64,000 nt of DNA from Phyto melanocephala. Lineage: Eukaryota > Arthropoda > Insecta > Diptera > Rhinophoridae. The notes under the pieces were generated by a model. That model saw only the letters and a list, made by a program, of their open reading frames with translations, did no database searches and was not told the origin of the DNA. Where the stretch lies: NCBI GenBank assembly GCA_941918925.1, contig OW799233.1, positions 129,294,833 through 129,358,832 of the forward strand, read 5' to 3'. A program made the translations under genes and the position numbers. Below are positions 11,360 to 24,022 of this stretch, piece after piece (the stretch's first letter is position 1; each line of letters starts with the position of its first letter).

Positions 11360-12690
11360 AAACCAAGTAAGAGCACTGTATTCGGCTGAGCCGAATTTTT
11401 GATACCCACCACTTAAATATTTTATATACTTTTATAGCATAAAATTCAGTATTTTGTAATTAACGGTAATTGCTATGGAATAATCTCTTTATAAAAAAAA
11501 ATATTTATTACTTCGATTTGCTTTTTTTTTTTTTTTAATTTATTTTACAATGAATTCTACAAAAGGAGTGATACAATGTTGTATTTTTGCGGAAACTAAA
11601 GAGCGGAATTTTATAGTCAGAGGTAGTTTATTACTTTTTTGTTGTCCATATAAAAATAATATAAATTTAATATAAAGCTTCAGATGGGAGGTTGCCGTTA
11701 AAGTGGGCGTACCACCTTTATTTTTTAGAATTATACAAGCCTTTATAAATTATTTTATACTAGAAAAAAATAAACATATTTTTAATAAATACTAACAGCT
11801 GAGCTATCAATATATTGCTAGTCAACGAATAAAATCGTAAATAACATACATTTTCTACTTTACATGAAGAACACTTTTGAGTACCATGCATGAAATGGAA
11901 GTAGTGTCTAACTAGTATTATACTAGTATCAAAATCGCCAGTACTAGTTCTCAACTGTAAGCTATCTTATACCATCTTAATGCACCAATTATCATTAAGT
12001 GTGCTTGAAACATCTCTAGTACCATTGAGTGCTAAAGTTTATAATTCAAAAATCACAATTAAAAAACCAGTATTAGAACTTAAATACATCAATAGCTGTT
12101 CTATCAAAAATATTCTATTAATCTGTAAGTGGTACCCTTGAACTACTTCAAGTACTAGCACTCAACAGCACTAATATTTTTCTACTAGCCAAGACCGGCG
12201 CGCGTTGCTATGCCCCTTAATGAGTAAAAATGCATTCTGAAATTTGATTGAATGTCAAGTGCAAGAAACCTAAAATTATAACTTTTTGTAATGGGCGTGT
12301 CACTGCCCTCTTTCTAATCCCGAAACTGTATAGTCATGACAGCTCAATATGTGTGCAAAGTTTCAGAAAAATCGATGTGGTGCAAGTAGCTAAAAATGAT
12401 AACTTATTTTTTATGGGCATGGCACTGCCCACTTTTCTAATCACAAAATTATATAATCATGAGAGCTCAATATGTGCAAAGTTTCAGAAAAATCGGTCAA
12501 GTGCAAGTAGGTCAAATTATAACTTATTTTTTATGGGCGTAACCCCGCTCACTTTTTACCACCCATAAACACTCCCTGAAATGTGTACAACAACTTGCCA
12601 AAGCTTGAGTCCGATCGGCTTTATGGTTTCGAAGTCTATAGCTAACACATACACACACTCACAAACAGAGTTTCACTTTTATATAAAAAC
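11360..12690. repeat. Composite repeat: INE-1-like head plus ~122-bp tandem units
   Basis: The left end 'accaagtaagagcactgtat' then 'tcggctgagccgaattt' matches the terminal sequence of the INE-1-like copies in reverse. From 12240 a unit with 'gggcgtgtcactgccc', 'tgtgcaaagtttcagaaaaa' and 'gtgcaagtag' is repeated at ~122-bp spacing (12292, 12415, 12535). The right end runs through 'acacactcacaaacagag' into 'tttatataaaa', like the tail of the repeat at 93-1036. A short relative of the tandem unit lies near 33800-33930. Open frames inside it are by-products of the repeat. Confidence 0.55.
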
Positions 12691-13002
12691 TTTTACCCGA
12701 TTTATACTAGTGCTTGCTGTTCTAGTAATTGTACTAGATGCTTTGAGGCAATTGCCCATTTTCTCATACAAGATAATTGTATGTTACATATTTTGTAATT
12801 TTGTTAATAACGTTACATGCAGCAATTATAATTATTAGCTCGGTTAGTTGCTATTTAGCACAGTAAATATTTTGCGGTTGTTGAATAGCTGTTTCCATTA
12901 AAAGGGTACCTTTAGTTTAATTTTTACTTTTGGGATTTCTTTTGATGTTTGCTTTTACATTTTCTGACGGTGTATTTTGTATTCTTTGTTTTATCTTTTC
13001 AG

Positions 13003-13070
13003 ATGTTAAAGCAGTTCCTTATTTCGGAAACATAATTGTGGTTTATATGAAACGTTAAATAATACAAAAG
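13003..13070 (+). other. Candidate 68-nt host exon (non-coding or 5' UTR)
   Basis: A pyrimidine-rich acceptor 'gttttatcttttcag' ends at 13002, and a near-perfect donor 'aaaag/gtaagt' starts at 13071. The 68 nt between are closed by stop codons in all three frames (the frames starting ATG and GTT each read at least ten codons before a stop), so it would be an untranslated exon or a short upstream reading frame. Both splice sites close to consensus in the right order at exon spacing are unusual by chance, but no transcript evidence exists here. No other exon could be paired with it. Confidence 0.3.
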
Positions 13071-13093
13071 GTAAGTTCAAGTTACTAGTCAGA

Positions 13094-13134
13094 TACACAT
13101 ACACACTCACATACACACACACACACACACACAA
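13094..13134 (+). repeat. (AC)n microsatellite
   Basis: A 'acacatacacactcacatac' run followed by about ten uninterrupted AC units. Confidence 0.9.
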
Positions 13135-13655
13135 AAGGCATCACATAAAACTGTTAAATAGTAATGAAAAAATAATTAAATTAATAACAGTAAAATTTAA
13201 GAATTTCAGAAATTTTCAAGCAATAGATTTTTAAAAGAATGTGATAAAGTTTAAGTAGGTTAAGGGCGATGAAATAACACCCTTTACTACATAAAAAAAT
13301 TATTATGAAATTGTTTATGTTGTATTTATAAAGTCCTTCAAAGTTATCAATCTAAAAGTATGGAAATTACTAAAGGAATATGATTTGAGACAAATGCCCT
13401 TCATATAAATGGCATATTTGTAGATTTTTTTGAGTGACTCTTTTTCATTTTGGTTAGTATTCACTAAATATCGAATAATCCAGCAAAATTATAAGTGTAC
13501 TGGCTAAAAATTCACTTACTCCTTCTTTCGTGGCCTAAGTGAAACTTATTCTGAACACATTGTCAACGCCTTTAAACAAAACTTCATTTAAAAACAGCAG
13601 GTAGTTGTTTGTGTATTTATTTGCCTTATTTCCCTCTTTAATTATATGGTGGTAC
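13135..13655. other. No gene seen; AT-rich
   Basis: No reading frame, RNA gene or repeat could be supported between the AC run and the next transposon. Confidence 0.5.
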
Positions 13656-14583
13656 CAGTGATCGGCTTTGAGTCGTTTCTTCCATATTCATAGTGAGTCA
13701 TAAGATTTGAGTATAAGTGCGTATAAATCATTGAAATTTAACTCAGCTGCCGTACGCATACCCACAACAACGTTGATTTATAAGTACAACTCACAATGAA
13801 CATGAGTACTACGTCGTACATATACTTATACCGTTCGATACTTATATGATTCGCAAAAATACCCACGTTGATTCATATTTTTAAGAAAATACTTATACTC
13901 TTAGAGTGATTCAAGTTGATTCAACAACAATCACATTAACAGCTCTCATTTGTATGAAGAATAAACAATGTTGCCAGATCGGAGAGTGCATGATATTTTT
14001 TGGCCGCCAGAAAATTTGCAATTTCACAATGTGTAATATACAATTTTTGCAAGTATCACTATTTAATTTTTAAATAAATGCAACTGATTATGGCCTTCTA
14101 TAATAAGAGGTAAACAATAACAGTTATTTTGTGTTTTTTCATGTTAAAATTTTTGGCAGCAAATTAAAAAACTGCGTTCTTAGGTGCTTATATAAATTTG
14201 AAAGATAATACGCAAAAACAAAATCTAAATCTCTTAAACAGACATCAAAGCAAGCACTTTATCTTTGCTTGCTGTTTTTTTAAATTTAACAATCCACAAT
14301 TACTATGGTGAATGTCAAATTGTAATCTGGCAAGTCTAGTTAAAACACACAACTTCATAATGAGTACTGACTCGCGTACTTGCTTTTGATCGTCTTTTCA
14401 TCTTGCGTGAACGACAATAGCAATCAACTGAGTCATACGTGTTGCTGCATATGAGTACCTTAAATTTAAAAGTGAGTATAAGTAGTGAAGACTTTTCAAT
14501 AAGTATGAATGCGTATAAATCAACGCAATAATGAATCATGATTCAAGTTGACTTACTTCATAAGTACTCGTTGCAGATCTATG
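13656..14583. mobile_element. Non-autonomous hAT element, long form, 8-bp TSD
   Basis: Flanked by a perfect 8-bp duplication GGTGGTAC (13648-13655 and 14584-14591), the hallmark of hAT insertion. The left end is CAGTGATCGGC; the right end read inward is CATAGATCTGC. Its outer ~200 and ~130 bp closely match the short copy at 60120-60442 (in reverse), which confirms both boundaries. The 928-bp copy has about 600 bp of extra interior with no transposase frame. Subterminal regions repeat 'tataagtRc' and 'gcgtataaatca', likely transposase binding motifs. A small hairpin 'aaagcaag...cttgctt' followed by T runs lies near 14248. Confidence 0.88.
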
Positions 14584-14591
14584 GGTGGTAC

Positions 14592-17589
14592 ATGCAAGTT
14601 ATGACTCATTTTATTTTCACAGTACGTGTTATTTATGATTGCGTTGAAATATAGGTTTTTTAAAAAGACATGATCGAGCGACCTAACATAGAAGGGCAGA
14701 GAAAAATATAAACAACAACACTAAACTGAATTAAAGTAACAGCCAATACGTGAAAATAGGAACAACTACTTCTTCAAAAGCGCTTGACTTATTACGTTTA
14801 AGCAGCTTCGAATATTCAATATTATATATTTTTTGATATGTGTTTCCGATTTGATAATCTTTTGAAAATTTTCATAAAATAATAGAGTCTGTGCGATCAG
14901 AGTTGCTTTTTCTAAGCAAGTATGACAGTGTGGCATCCAATAACACATTTTGTTGCGATTTTTTCATGTAGGACAGAAAATTATCAGATTTTTATTTGAC
15001 ATAATCGCACGACTTTGTAGGATAGCCAGTCATGGCCTTTATGGGATACTTTTAGATTCAGACAGGAGGCGCAGTAATAAAATTAAAATATAAAAATTTG
15101 TATCTTTTTAAATCAGAACGACTCATATTTTGGTTTAGTGGCGACTCATATTTTGGTTTTTGTCAACTTAAGAATTTTTTTAAAAATTTTCTTAAAATCG
15201 AAAATATGTGCATATTTCTTCTAAATTCAATATTAAGGACGAAGCTTGGTATATATCGCTAACTTATCACACTGTCTGATACACGACAACCTATTGCAAA
15301 CCTAAGAAACTAAGATCAAACTAAAATTGATCTTAGTTTCTTTGAATTTAAAATTTTATAGAAGTTTTCCTAAGATAAAGAATTTTTTTAAAAAAAATCT
15401 ATATAAATTAAAAAAAATTAGTTTTAACTAGATGAAAATATTTTTTTAAAGGACTTAGAAAGAAAACTGGATAAATTTTAAGGGTCGACATTTTAATTAT
15501 CAGCTCCCTAAAGCTATGCTTTAATATATAATTTTTTTTATGTTTTAACAATAAATACTTCCAACAGAACCATAAATTCTCTGCAAATTAAAAGTTAATT
15601 TTACACTTCTTACACAACAGCTCACAAAATCACAAAAATGAAATAAATTTTTACATATTTAAAGCTACAATTGAAATTAAGTATTTTGCCAGTCGTTTTC
15701 CTTTTTTTATTTTCTTTTTTTTTTTCGTTAGTAAGTCTTAAAACGTAATAAAATCGCATAAAAATGAAAAGACTAAAAATCTCTTTTAAAGATTTATTTT
15801 GTGTTAGAATTTTAAATTATGCCATCATATGAAAGAAGAAAAAAACAGTACCTAATAAAACAGTAATAAAATTCTACGACAATGTATAATAAAGTGGAAA
15901 TAATACAGAAATTGTACGAAAAGAACTCACAGCATCATCTACTTCTAAAATAAAATAAAACAAAATAAAAAATAAAAAATTTACATATTATTACAGGGGA
16001 CACACATGTGTATAAATTTGACTATTTACTCCTTTTTGCCAACAGTTTTGTTTTATTTCTTCTCCCACCACCGAACTTGTTGGCATAAAAACCGATTTTA
16101 TTTACATGGCATTTGGCTCTTTTGTAAAGACTTTAGCGTGAACTTTCCAACAAACGGATTTTATACATTTACAGTTTGACAATATCATGGCTTAAGAGAA
16201 AAAAAAATCACCTAAATAATATTCTTCAGAAAACATTGCACCACATCTACTCGGAAACCAAAACATTAAAATCGGTCGGTGGGAATTGTTAAGGAAAAAA
16301 GTGAAAGCTAAAACAAAGTTTGTAGAAAAAAAAAAAATTTAAACTCCGGCCTGTTTTAGCATTTCCCCAAACACAATACTACAAACAGGTTGACACTATT
16401 TTCCATATAAATTTCACTCACACAGTTTTAAAACAACTTCCTTACGCAACAGCTTTTGAAATGTATATAAAGGTCCTTTAAAAATGAAAATATCGAACAA
16501 GTGAGAAGGAGTGTTAGACAGCTTTAATGTTTTCGCCATCATCGTCGTCATCACCATCATCAACGTTGTCGTCCCCATCAAAACAACCAACTTGCAGCAC
16601 TTTGCTATAGCAGTGTGAGTTATTTTTTTTTATATTTTTGCAAATCAGCTCAGATTACATGCTTTATGCTAAATAGGTCCTTTTACTCTTATTTGTTTAC
16701 AAAGAAACGGGTGAGACCGGTGTTTGAGACGTACGAAAGAAGAAAGGTGTACTCTACTAGTTCCCTTCTCTTTATTCTATTTTAACTTCTTTTTTTATAG
16801 CTTTGATTGTTGTTGCTGCTTTAACTAGTTGTTAAGGTTGTTGTTGTCGCAGCTAAAATTGTTTTGGCTGTATTTTAATACTTTTGTTATTGCTTCTGCC
16901 ACATTACTATTGAAATGTGGAACAATAGCACCCCAATTCCAAACTGGCTTCACTTAAAAATATCTTCTTATTTTCTATTGTTGAACAAAGAAAACAAAAA
17001 AGTCTCATAAAAGGTTTTTTCCTTTCATCCTTTTTAACTAAGTCAAGCTTCGCCGCTGTTTATGCAACATTATAAAATCAGGCAATTGTACCCTGCTACT
17101 CATTTTGATTTAATATATGTAGATGGATGTATATGCATGTATTTGTGTAAATAATGTATGTTTGTACTGTTCTACATAGAGTACACGATTGCAAGAATCT
17201 AATAAATATTACTGCTACTTCTACTACTTAGTACAAAAGTAGTATTAAAAGTCTTATTGCACAGTGGCTCATTTAACAAATATTTCCAGTAAGTTTACTG
17301 TATCATTGTATTTCATTAAGATTTTTTAAAATAAATTTTATACTTAAGCCAAACATAAATTTTTTTATCAAACAAATTTTCGATTTAAAAACTGTAATGA
17401 ATGACTTCGTGGCTAGCGATCTAATTTTTAAAATATCAAGCCAATTACTGACGTGTTGTTCCATCAATGGAGTCTCGAATGTGGCCTTAAGCTCGTCTAA
17501 GTTATTCGCCATTATTCCAGTTGTCTTCGTCATTTTCATTGTCACTTCTTCTACAACAGTTTTATGATGATGTTGCATGTTTAGAGAAC
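14592..17589. other. No gene seen; hairpin at 15304 and GTC/CAT triplet tract at 16.5 kb
   Basis: AT-rich with long homopolymers. A 22-bp direct repeat 'cgactcatattttggttt' occurs twice at 15118-15160. A triplet-rich tract of cat, cgt and gtc lies at 16538-16585 with no usable reading frame. TTG/GTT-rich tracts lie near 16805-16860. Nothing codes for a recognisable protein. Confidence 0.5.
15304..15342. repeat. Perfect 16-bp inverted repeat with 7-nt loop
   Basis: AAGAAACTAAGATCAA at 15304-15319 and its exact complement at 15327-15342. It may be the core of a small palindromic element; no ends or target duplication were found. Confidence 0.8.
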
Positions 17590-18190
17590 AAAAGGTAAAA
17601 GCGCTATATTCGGCTATGTCAAATCTAGCATAGATACCCTTCACAAAAGTGTAGATACGCAACTATACTTATACATATTAGTTGTTTGTGAAACAGATGT
17701 ACACTTGCTTAATCTTTGCTGTTGTTATCTCATGTTATGTCATTATGTAAGTGCATACCTTCTTGTTGTATGTGATCATGTTCGTGCAACATACAGTAAA
17801 CAAATGAAAACCTTAGCTTTACATGCATTTCTACACATGAATAAGCATACAAAATATATCAACTACAACAACAATCCGCACATTTTTTCCATTATGTGCT
17901 TACATACGTTTCTTGTTGATTTGTTTTAATAAAATTTTTATGTTGCAATCTTAATTAAAACTAGAGAGGTAAGGTGGTTTTTTGCACATATCTCAGCAAC
18001 ATACGAGTCTGTTGGATATATAGTGACTTTAGGAAGTTGATTTTAATGCTCACACAGACAAACAGACAGACGGACATAACTAAATCACTTCTCTATACAA
18101 AATGATTTAAAAAAGTATATATTATAGGGTTGACAATGACTAGAGAATAAACAAACGGTATGACAAACTTAAATATACCCTTTTGCACTC
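17590..18190 (-). repeat. INE-1/DINE-1-like element, divergent
   Basis: The left end 'gtaaaagcgctatattcggc' and the right-hand phrases 'tctcagcaacatacgag', 'aggaagttgattttaatg', 'acagacagacggac' and 'aaaaagtatatattatagggt' follow the order of the better copies at 23304 and 47606. It lacks their A/T-run core. Base changes are spread throughout, so it is an old copy. Confidence 0.65.
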
Positions 18191-20308
18191 TTTCTGAAAA
18201 TGGTATTATTTCAAAGGACACAATGTCCGATAATGGCGTCATGCCGTAAAACGCTCTAAGCCGTCAATTAATGCGGTTTTAGTAATGAATGGTCAAAAAC
18301 TCATGGACTCTTTTTGCCTCAAGCCTAGTTATTTTGCTTATTAACCAGATTAAACTTATCAAATTAAAATCCGAAATCCCAGGTAAAATTTCCAGCGGAT
18401 ACTTAAAAACCTAATTATATGTAAATGTAGTCCAACCGCACAGAGGAAGAGTAAGAGTTGGCTCTCTGACTGTAATCTTAGTTCAGCATATTGGAACCGA
18501 ATCGAGAGTTTTAAATTAACTTCGAAAGTGACCGCTACAGCGCGCTTTACATTCTTCACTTCACAACAACTTCACAAAAACTGCAAAAAAAGCGGACAGC
18601 ATTGCTTTATCAGTTTGGTTGGTGGCTTAAGGTCCAAAAGAAATAACCAAAGCCTTACCTTTCTACGATGCGACGAAGAGCATGCCATAATATAACAGTT
18701 GTAATCGACCATGGGGCGGCGAAATTCACATTTTATATTAATTGAGAAGGAATTTCGATCTTTTTCTTATTAATTTCGGCACTTTCAGCAGGCGTGAAAC
18801 GATGCATGATAAAATGGCACATTTTAGTAAATATTTCGACCGTTAGATGGCATTGGCAAAGATGACAGTTTCTGAAGAAAAACAATTAGAAGAACTAACA
18901 TCACTATCTGATTACCCTTTAAATATGCCATTTCATCTATAAATGCTTTGCGCGTTGAAGAGTTGAGGTACGTCAGTCTGTCAGTCAGACTGTCTGTCTG
19001 TATGTCAGGCTGTTCCAAAAAATAGCTTATTCAAAGCTGATGTTACAATTCCAATAAAATTTGTTATCCATAAACTTTTGGTGCGGGGATGAAATCTATA
19101 ATTTTTTTTGGAATCGCTCCATATGTTCACTTTACCAAAGTTTTATCTTGAAATACAATATTTACCTCAAAAAAAAACCTGAATAAAATATGGAATCCAG
19201 CTAACGCGTTTGATGGGTTAAGATTAAATTAAAATATATACTGTTTTTACTGGCTGCCAAAACTATTGCCTGACAAAATAAATTTGGCTTAAGAGGAATG
19301 GTAAATATCCCATTCTCAAACACACCCTTAGGTAAGCGCTTGATATAATTTATAACATTGAATAAAAGTTCTTTACCAACACATGTATGTATATGTGTGT
19401 GTATATGTATGTGCAGTAAGTATGTCCATGATTAGTCCTAGCTTTTAGAAAATATCGTTTATAATATCCTTAAAGATATTGTCCTTTAGTCAAAATTCAA
19501 TACGAACAAGTTTTAACGGAAAAGAAAAGAAAAACTTCATACAACCGGTGTAAAACCCGGTTTTTTCCTCTTTCTGCTGACGGTTTTTTCTAAATCTTGA
19601 TTTTTCGAATATCGAATACACCGGTTTTTTATCCGAAAAAGCCGATTTTTTTTATTTTTTAAAGTTTATTTTCATATATCTTTGTAACCAGTCGTACTAT
19701 AGTATATTAGAACGCTAAAAGTTTCCAAAAATCAGAAAATCAAACTATTAAATATTCTTCCATAATATTGTAAGAAATTTATTTGTTGTTAAAAAAAACA
19801 AATGCAGAATAAGAAAAATAATTGAGCTTAAATATTAGTTTTTGTATAGGATATAAACCTAATGTTAAAAGTTAAAGGTAATTGAAACATAAACTTAGCT
19901 GATCGATATTTTTAGGTAAAAGGTGTAGTTACAGTAAAGAAAAACCAATAATCTCTCCTTCCAGATCCTAATTTTAATTAATGGCATTGAGTGTCTGTCA
20001 ACTTAAATTTCAATTAAACCATCGAACAATCTAGTTTATGTATGTCTGTCAGTGGTATAAGAAAAATGAAATTTTAAAGATTTTCTCTCTAGCCTTTAAA
20101 ATATATTTCAAATTACAGAAATCATTTCAAACAAAATACGTTATTGCACATTAGTTTCAAAGATCTTTTTAACATTTAAAAAATGTACAGAAGGAGATAC
20201 AAAAATGTATAACAGCCTTATAAAGTCATATTTATTTATTTATTTTTTTTTATTTTACTTGTAAAAAGTACCTTATGTCGTTAAATTCAACTTATTAAAA
20301 CCAAATTA
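18191..20308. other. No gene seen; GTCY tract and CCGGTTTTT motifs
   Basis: A GTCT/GTCA microsatellite (18970-19012) is of the type that marks mini-me/INE-1 elements and may be all that is left of one. The block 18590-18820 is less AT-rich but unassigned. From 19543 to 19660 'ccggttttt' like motifs recur (see findings). Confidence 0.5.
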
Positions 20309-20615
20309 GGGCTATAATACACGGCATGTTTTTTACATCTGACTTTAAAATTTGTGAGACATATGTAAATCTACATGTCTGTCAAAATTTTACTTTTACG
20401 CTGACTGCTTTGCAGCAGCAGAGATTTCTGCCAACGACTGATGTCACATGTTTTTACAGAAGAAAATAGAGCGCACTCTAATTAAAATTTTGTCAGATGT
20501 CTCAACACATGTGTTTTTACAGAAGTAATGTTTTAAAGGTAACACACGACATGTTTGTATTAGCAGTGGAGAATTTGGCAAGTGAGATGTAAAAAACATG
20601 CCGTGTATTAGCTCC
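20309..20615. mobile_element. MITE with ~33-bp terminal inverted repeats
   Basis: The left arm 'gggctataatacacggcatg' then 'ttttttacatctgac' is repeated inverted at the right end (read inward 'ggagctaatacacggcatg' then 'ttttttacatctcac'). The left arm has two extra bases after 'gcta'. The unit is 307 bp with no credible gene. Internal copies of 'acatgt.tttttacag' occur at 20449 and 20505. I could not define the target duplication, so the superfamily is not assigned. Confidence 0.7.
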
Positions 20616-22696
20616 TTTGTCAACTGCATTCATGTCAGTTATTGCGTTATTGTGCAGCCAAACTGTTAAAATTTCATATTTAGATATATTTTTATTATAA
20701 TCTTTTTTTGCAATATTTTTTAATTTTTTCTTTAAATATTATATTTTATATATTCGAACCGGTTAACCGGTTTTTTTCTCAATTTTCAAAATAGCAACCG
20801 GTTTTTTTTTTTTGAAATTCTAAATTTCAAACTATTTGAAAACCGGTATCTTAAAAAAGTCGAATAATCGATCACAGTACTAAATATTGGAATCGAAATA
20901 AAATTTGCAAAAGAAAAACGGAAAGAAAAGAAAAATTTCATACAATTCGTCGAAATATTGGAATCGATATAAAATTGGAAAAAAAAAATATCTTTGGTTC
21001 TTTAGTAGGACTTTAAATTTGTGAAGGACACAAGATATAAAATATTTTTTTTTAATATTAATATGTCGTATATTAAATAATTATATCAAATGAAAAAAGA
21101 CAAAAGAAATAAAATTTGTTTCAATTTGTAAGAACAAAAAAAAAAGCCCTGCAAAAATTTTTCTTTCACATCCTTTAAAAATGTTATTGAAATGTCTGGC
21201 AACAAATTTGAAGTCTTATTATGTTTTTTATCACTTGCAATTAGAGCCAGGATACGGACGGATAAAATTTTTAAATTTTCAAAGGACATTTACATTTGTT
21301 CTGTGGATTGATGGACATATCATTATTACACGGCGTAACTGATCCTAGCTACATACTCTAGGCTAACTCCTAGATCTCTAAAAATGTATTAATCACCTAA
21401 CATGGGTGAGTTCACATGGTATACTAAGTGTAGGTGTAGGTTTAAAAACTTTACAATACAAAGAAATATTTTTGATTAATTTCAAAATTTTTAGAAAATT
21501 ATGACAACATGATAATGCGACACTTTAAGCTTCTTGTGAATACTGAAAATGTCTAATTCGAACAATTTGCCAAACTTTCGCCCAGGCATTCCACTGTACA
21601 TTTTATTGCTCGTGCATAATCACACTTGTACACTACGGCTTGTTTATAAATATGCTAATTTCGCCATTCTATATTCCATTCTTCTACAACTTATTAGAAG
21701 ATCTTTTGTATAAAAAAGTCTATTTTTGCACAAACAACTGAAAAGGAAAACAAAAATAAGACAACTGCTGTAACAGTTTTATTTGTTACATTATTAGAAA
21801 TAACAAGAAAAAAAAAAAAAAGAAAGTGGATGAAGAAAAAATCACTGCCTGACATTAAAGGCCGCATCAACCATGCAAGACAGCATAGGAAAAGTAAAAC
21901 AGTTTAATAATTTTTCTATAAACTGCTTTAGATGGAGGAAGGATTTCTAATATTAAAAATCTATGTGAAATACTGTTCTTCTTTATTTAAAGCACATATA
22001 CACACATACAGTTATATGTGTGTACTGATGTACATTCGGTGTTAAAACCTGCGTGTGTTTCAGCTTATTTTATAATCTAAAACGGAAATTTTAAAAAATT
22101 GCTCATTATATTTAAGAAAGAGGACTATAATAGAATGCTGAGCAAAAAAAAAAACTGCTACAAAATATGCAATTTATGCTAAATACCTTGTAAATATTTT
22201 ATGATTTAATAGAAAACAGCACAAGGTTGATACTTTGTACAAAAAAGGGGGGCTTGAACAGCAGCAAAATGTTGAATATTACTTACGACTACTTGTCATA
22301 CACAATTATTTTATTTTCCTTTACAGCAGCTTACAAATTCAATTACATATTTGCAATAAGACCAACGACAAAAGGTAAAAATATGGAAATGCAAATTATT
22401 ATGAGGTGACTGACTGATGTTTTACACACTGATTTATACAAGTGGGTATATTAAAAGTATTATGTGGGCTAATTTTATGGAAGTATATTTATTTTTTTTA
22501 AAGAAGAAAAAAATAAAACATTTTTTCAACTAGTTGCAATAAAACAAAGGATGCATAACACGGGATGTAGTTATTTGCACATACACTTTTAAATTGTCAA
22601 AGGCAGAAATTAAATTAAGTCTTGTAACTAACGGGATTCTTTTATTGCAAATAATAATCGGTACTACTGAAATTTACGTTATATTTGTTATCGTTG
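20616..22696. other. No gene seen; AACCGGTT cluster at 20757-20860
   Basis: A tandem pair AACCGGTTAACCGGTT lies at 20757-20772, a third site at 20796 and a related AACCGGTA near 20845. Text matching 'acggaaa.gaaaagaaaaa.tt' then 'catacaa' occurs at 19517 and again at about 20912. The rest is AT-rich and unassigned. Confidence 0.5.
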
Positions 22697-22704
22697 GTCA
22701 CAAG

Positions 22705-22912
22705 CAAGACATATTTATTCATCAGGTAATTGCAGTTAGGAGAGAATTTTTTGTTTATATTTTTTATATATGAAGTTTGACATTTGAAATAAATTAGAAA
22801 AAAAAGAAAATTGTTTTTTATTTATGCATTTTGACAGCTGAAATTTAAAATAAGTGTTGAAAAAAATAATCAGCTGGCGAATCAAGAGAACCTGATGAAT
22901 AAATATGCCTTG
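22705..22912. mobile_element. hAT-type MITE, 208 bp, perfect 8-bp TSD
   Basis: The flanking duplication GTCACAAG is perfect (22697-22704 and 22913-22920). The termini are inverted repeats of 23 bp with one mismatch: CAAGACATATTTATTCATCA... at the left and, read inward, CAAGGCATATTTATTCATCA... at the right. The right end fits the hAT terminal consensus YARNG. The interior is AT-rich with no gene. TIR similarity and a clean duplication indicate a fairly recent insertion. Confidence 0.85.
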
Positions 22913-22920
22913 GTCACAAG

Positions 22921-23303
22921 TAATACAAATAATTTTAACTTTATATTTTATATACAACTACAACTACATGCTGTAGTTTCCTTACATTTGTACCGTAATA
23001 CCAGATCGGGAATTTTCCAAACAATGTAAATTCTAGAACGAGCAATTTAACAAACATCCCAAAAGTATGCTACATAGTGTGAATTGTTTATAATATCAAA
23101 GTTATAAAATTAAATCTTAATTGGGTTAAGGTAAATTATACAAATGTAAATTAAACTAACAAAGCTAAATCCTAATAAAAATAATTCTCTTTAAAGACTA
23201 CTATATACCGCCGGCATTACTACAAGGTAGTTTGACAATGACATGTTTTATATTGTAAAATACCGAGTGATTTTTTTAACAAGAAATTTACAAATTGAGA
23301 AAA
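22921..23303. other. No gene seen
   Basis: AT-rich spacer between the hAT MITE and the next INE-1-like copy; nothing supported. Confidence 0.5.
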
Positions 23304-24022
23304 AAACAAGTAAGAGTGCTATATTCGGCCATGCCGAATCTTATATATCCTTCATACATACATACATATATAAAAACATCCCATTGTAAAATTATAAATT
23401 TACGTATGTGTTAAAAAAAAAAATAAAAAAAAATTAAAAAAAAAAAAAAAAAAAATTATAAAAAAATTTAAAAAAAAAATTAAAAATAAATAAAAAAATT
23501 GTAAAAATATAAATAATAAATATAAAATAAAAAAAAAATATTAAAAAAAATGAAAAAAAAATTAAAAAAAAATTTTAAAAAATATTCAAAAAAATAATAA
23601 TAATATAAATAATATATAAAATAACAAAAAAATTTTTTTGGGTTCAGCTGGGGTTCGATGCCACGTTTACTCTACAGTATACCACGTCTGTATGTATATT
23701 GGTTTTATGTTAAAAAAAAAAAAAAAAGTGGTCGTGGGTTTTCGCTCATATCTCAGTTGTTTATGTACCGATGTTTCTGATATCCAATACCGATCTACTC
23801 CCGAATATTTCTGACATTTTAATATCTCATCCGGAATGGTTAGAGGCTTCAAAAAGTTGATTTCAACATACACACGGACAGACTGACAGAGCTTAATCGA
23901 CTCCCCTATTCATAAGCTTTCAGAAAATATATACTTTATGGGGTCGGAAATGAAAATTGTAGAAATTTCACACGGAATGACAAACCTATATATAAACCCT
24001 TTTTCACTGTGTGAAGGGTATA
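23304..24022 (-). repeat. INE-1/DINE-1-like element with A-run core
   Basis: In reverse: terminal 'aacaagtaagagtgctatat' and 'cggccatgccgaatctta', an A/T-run core at about 23410-23635, 'gattcgatgccacgtttact' like text, 'catatctcagttgtttatg', 'agcttaatcgactcccctat', 'catttccgaccccataaag' in complement, and the end 'gtgtgaagggtata'. It matches copies at 26835, 47606 and (plus) 59272 almost throughout, so this is a homogeneous subfamily. No coding capacity. Confidence 0.85.

Noticed and set aside
20309..20615. hAT assignment for this MITE
   Set aside because: No 8-bp duplication fits the ends, and the left and right termini differ by small indels.
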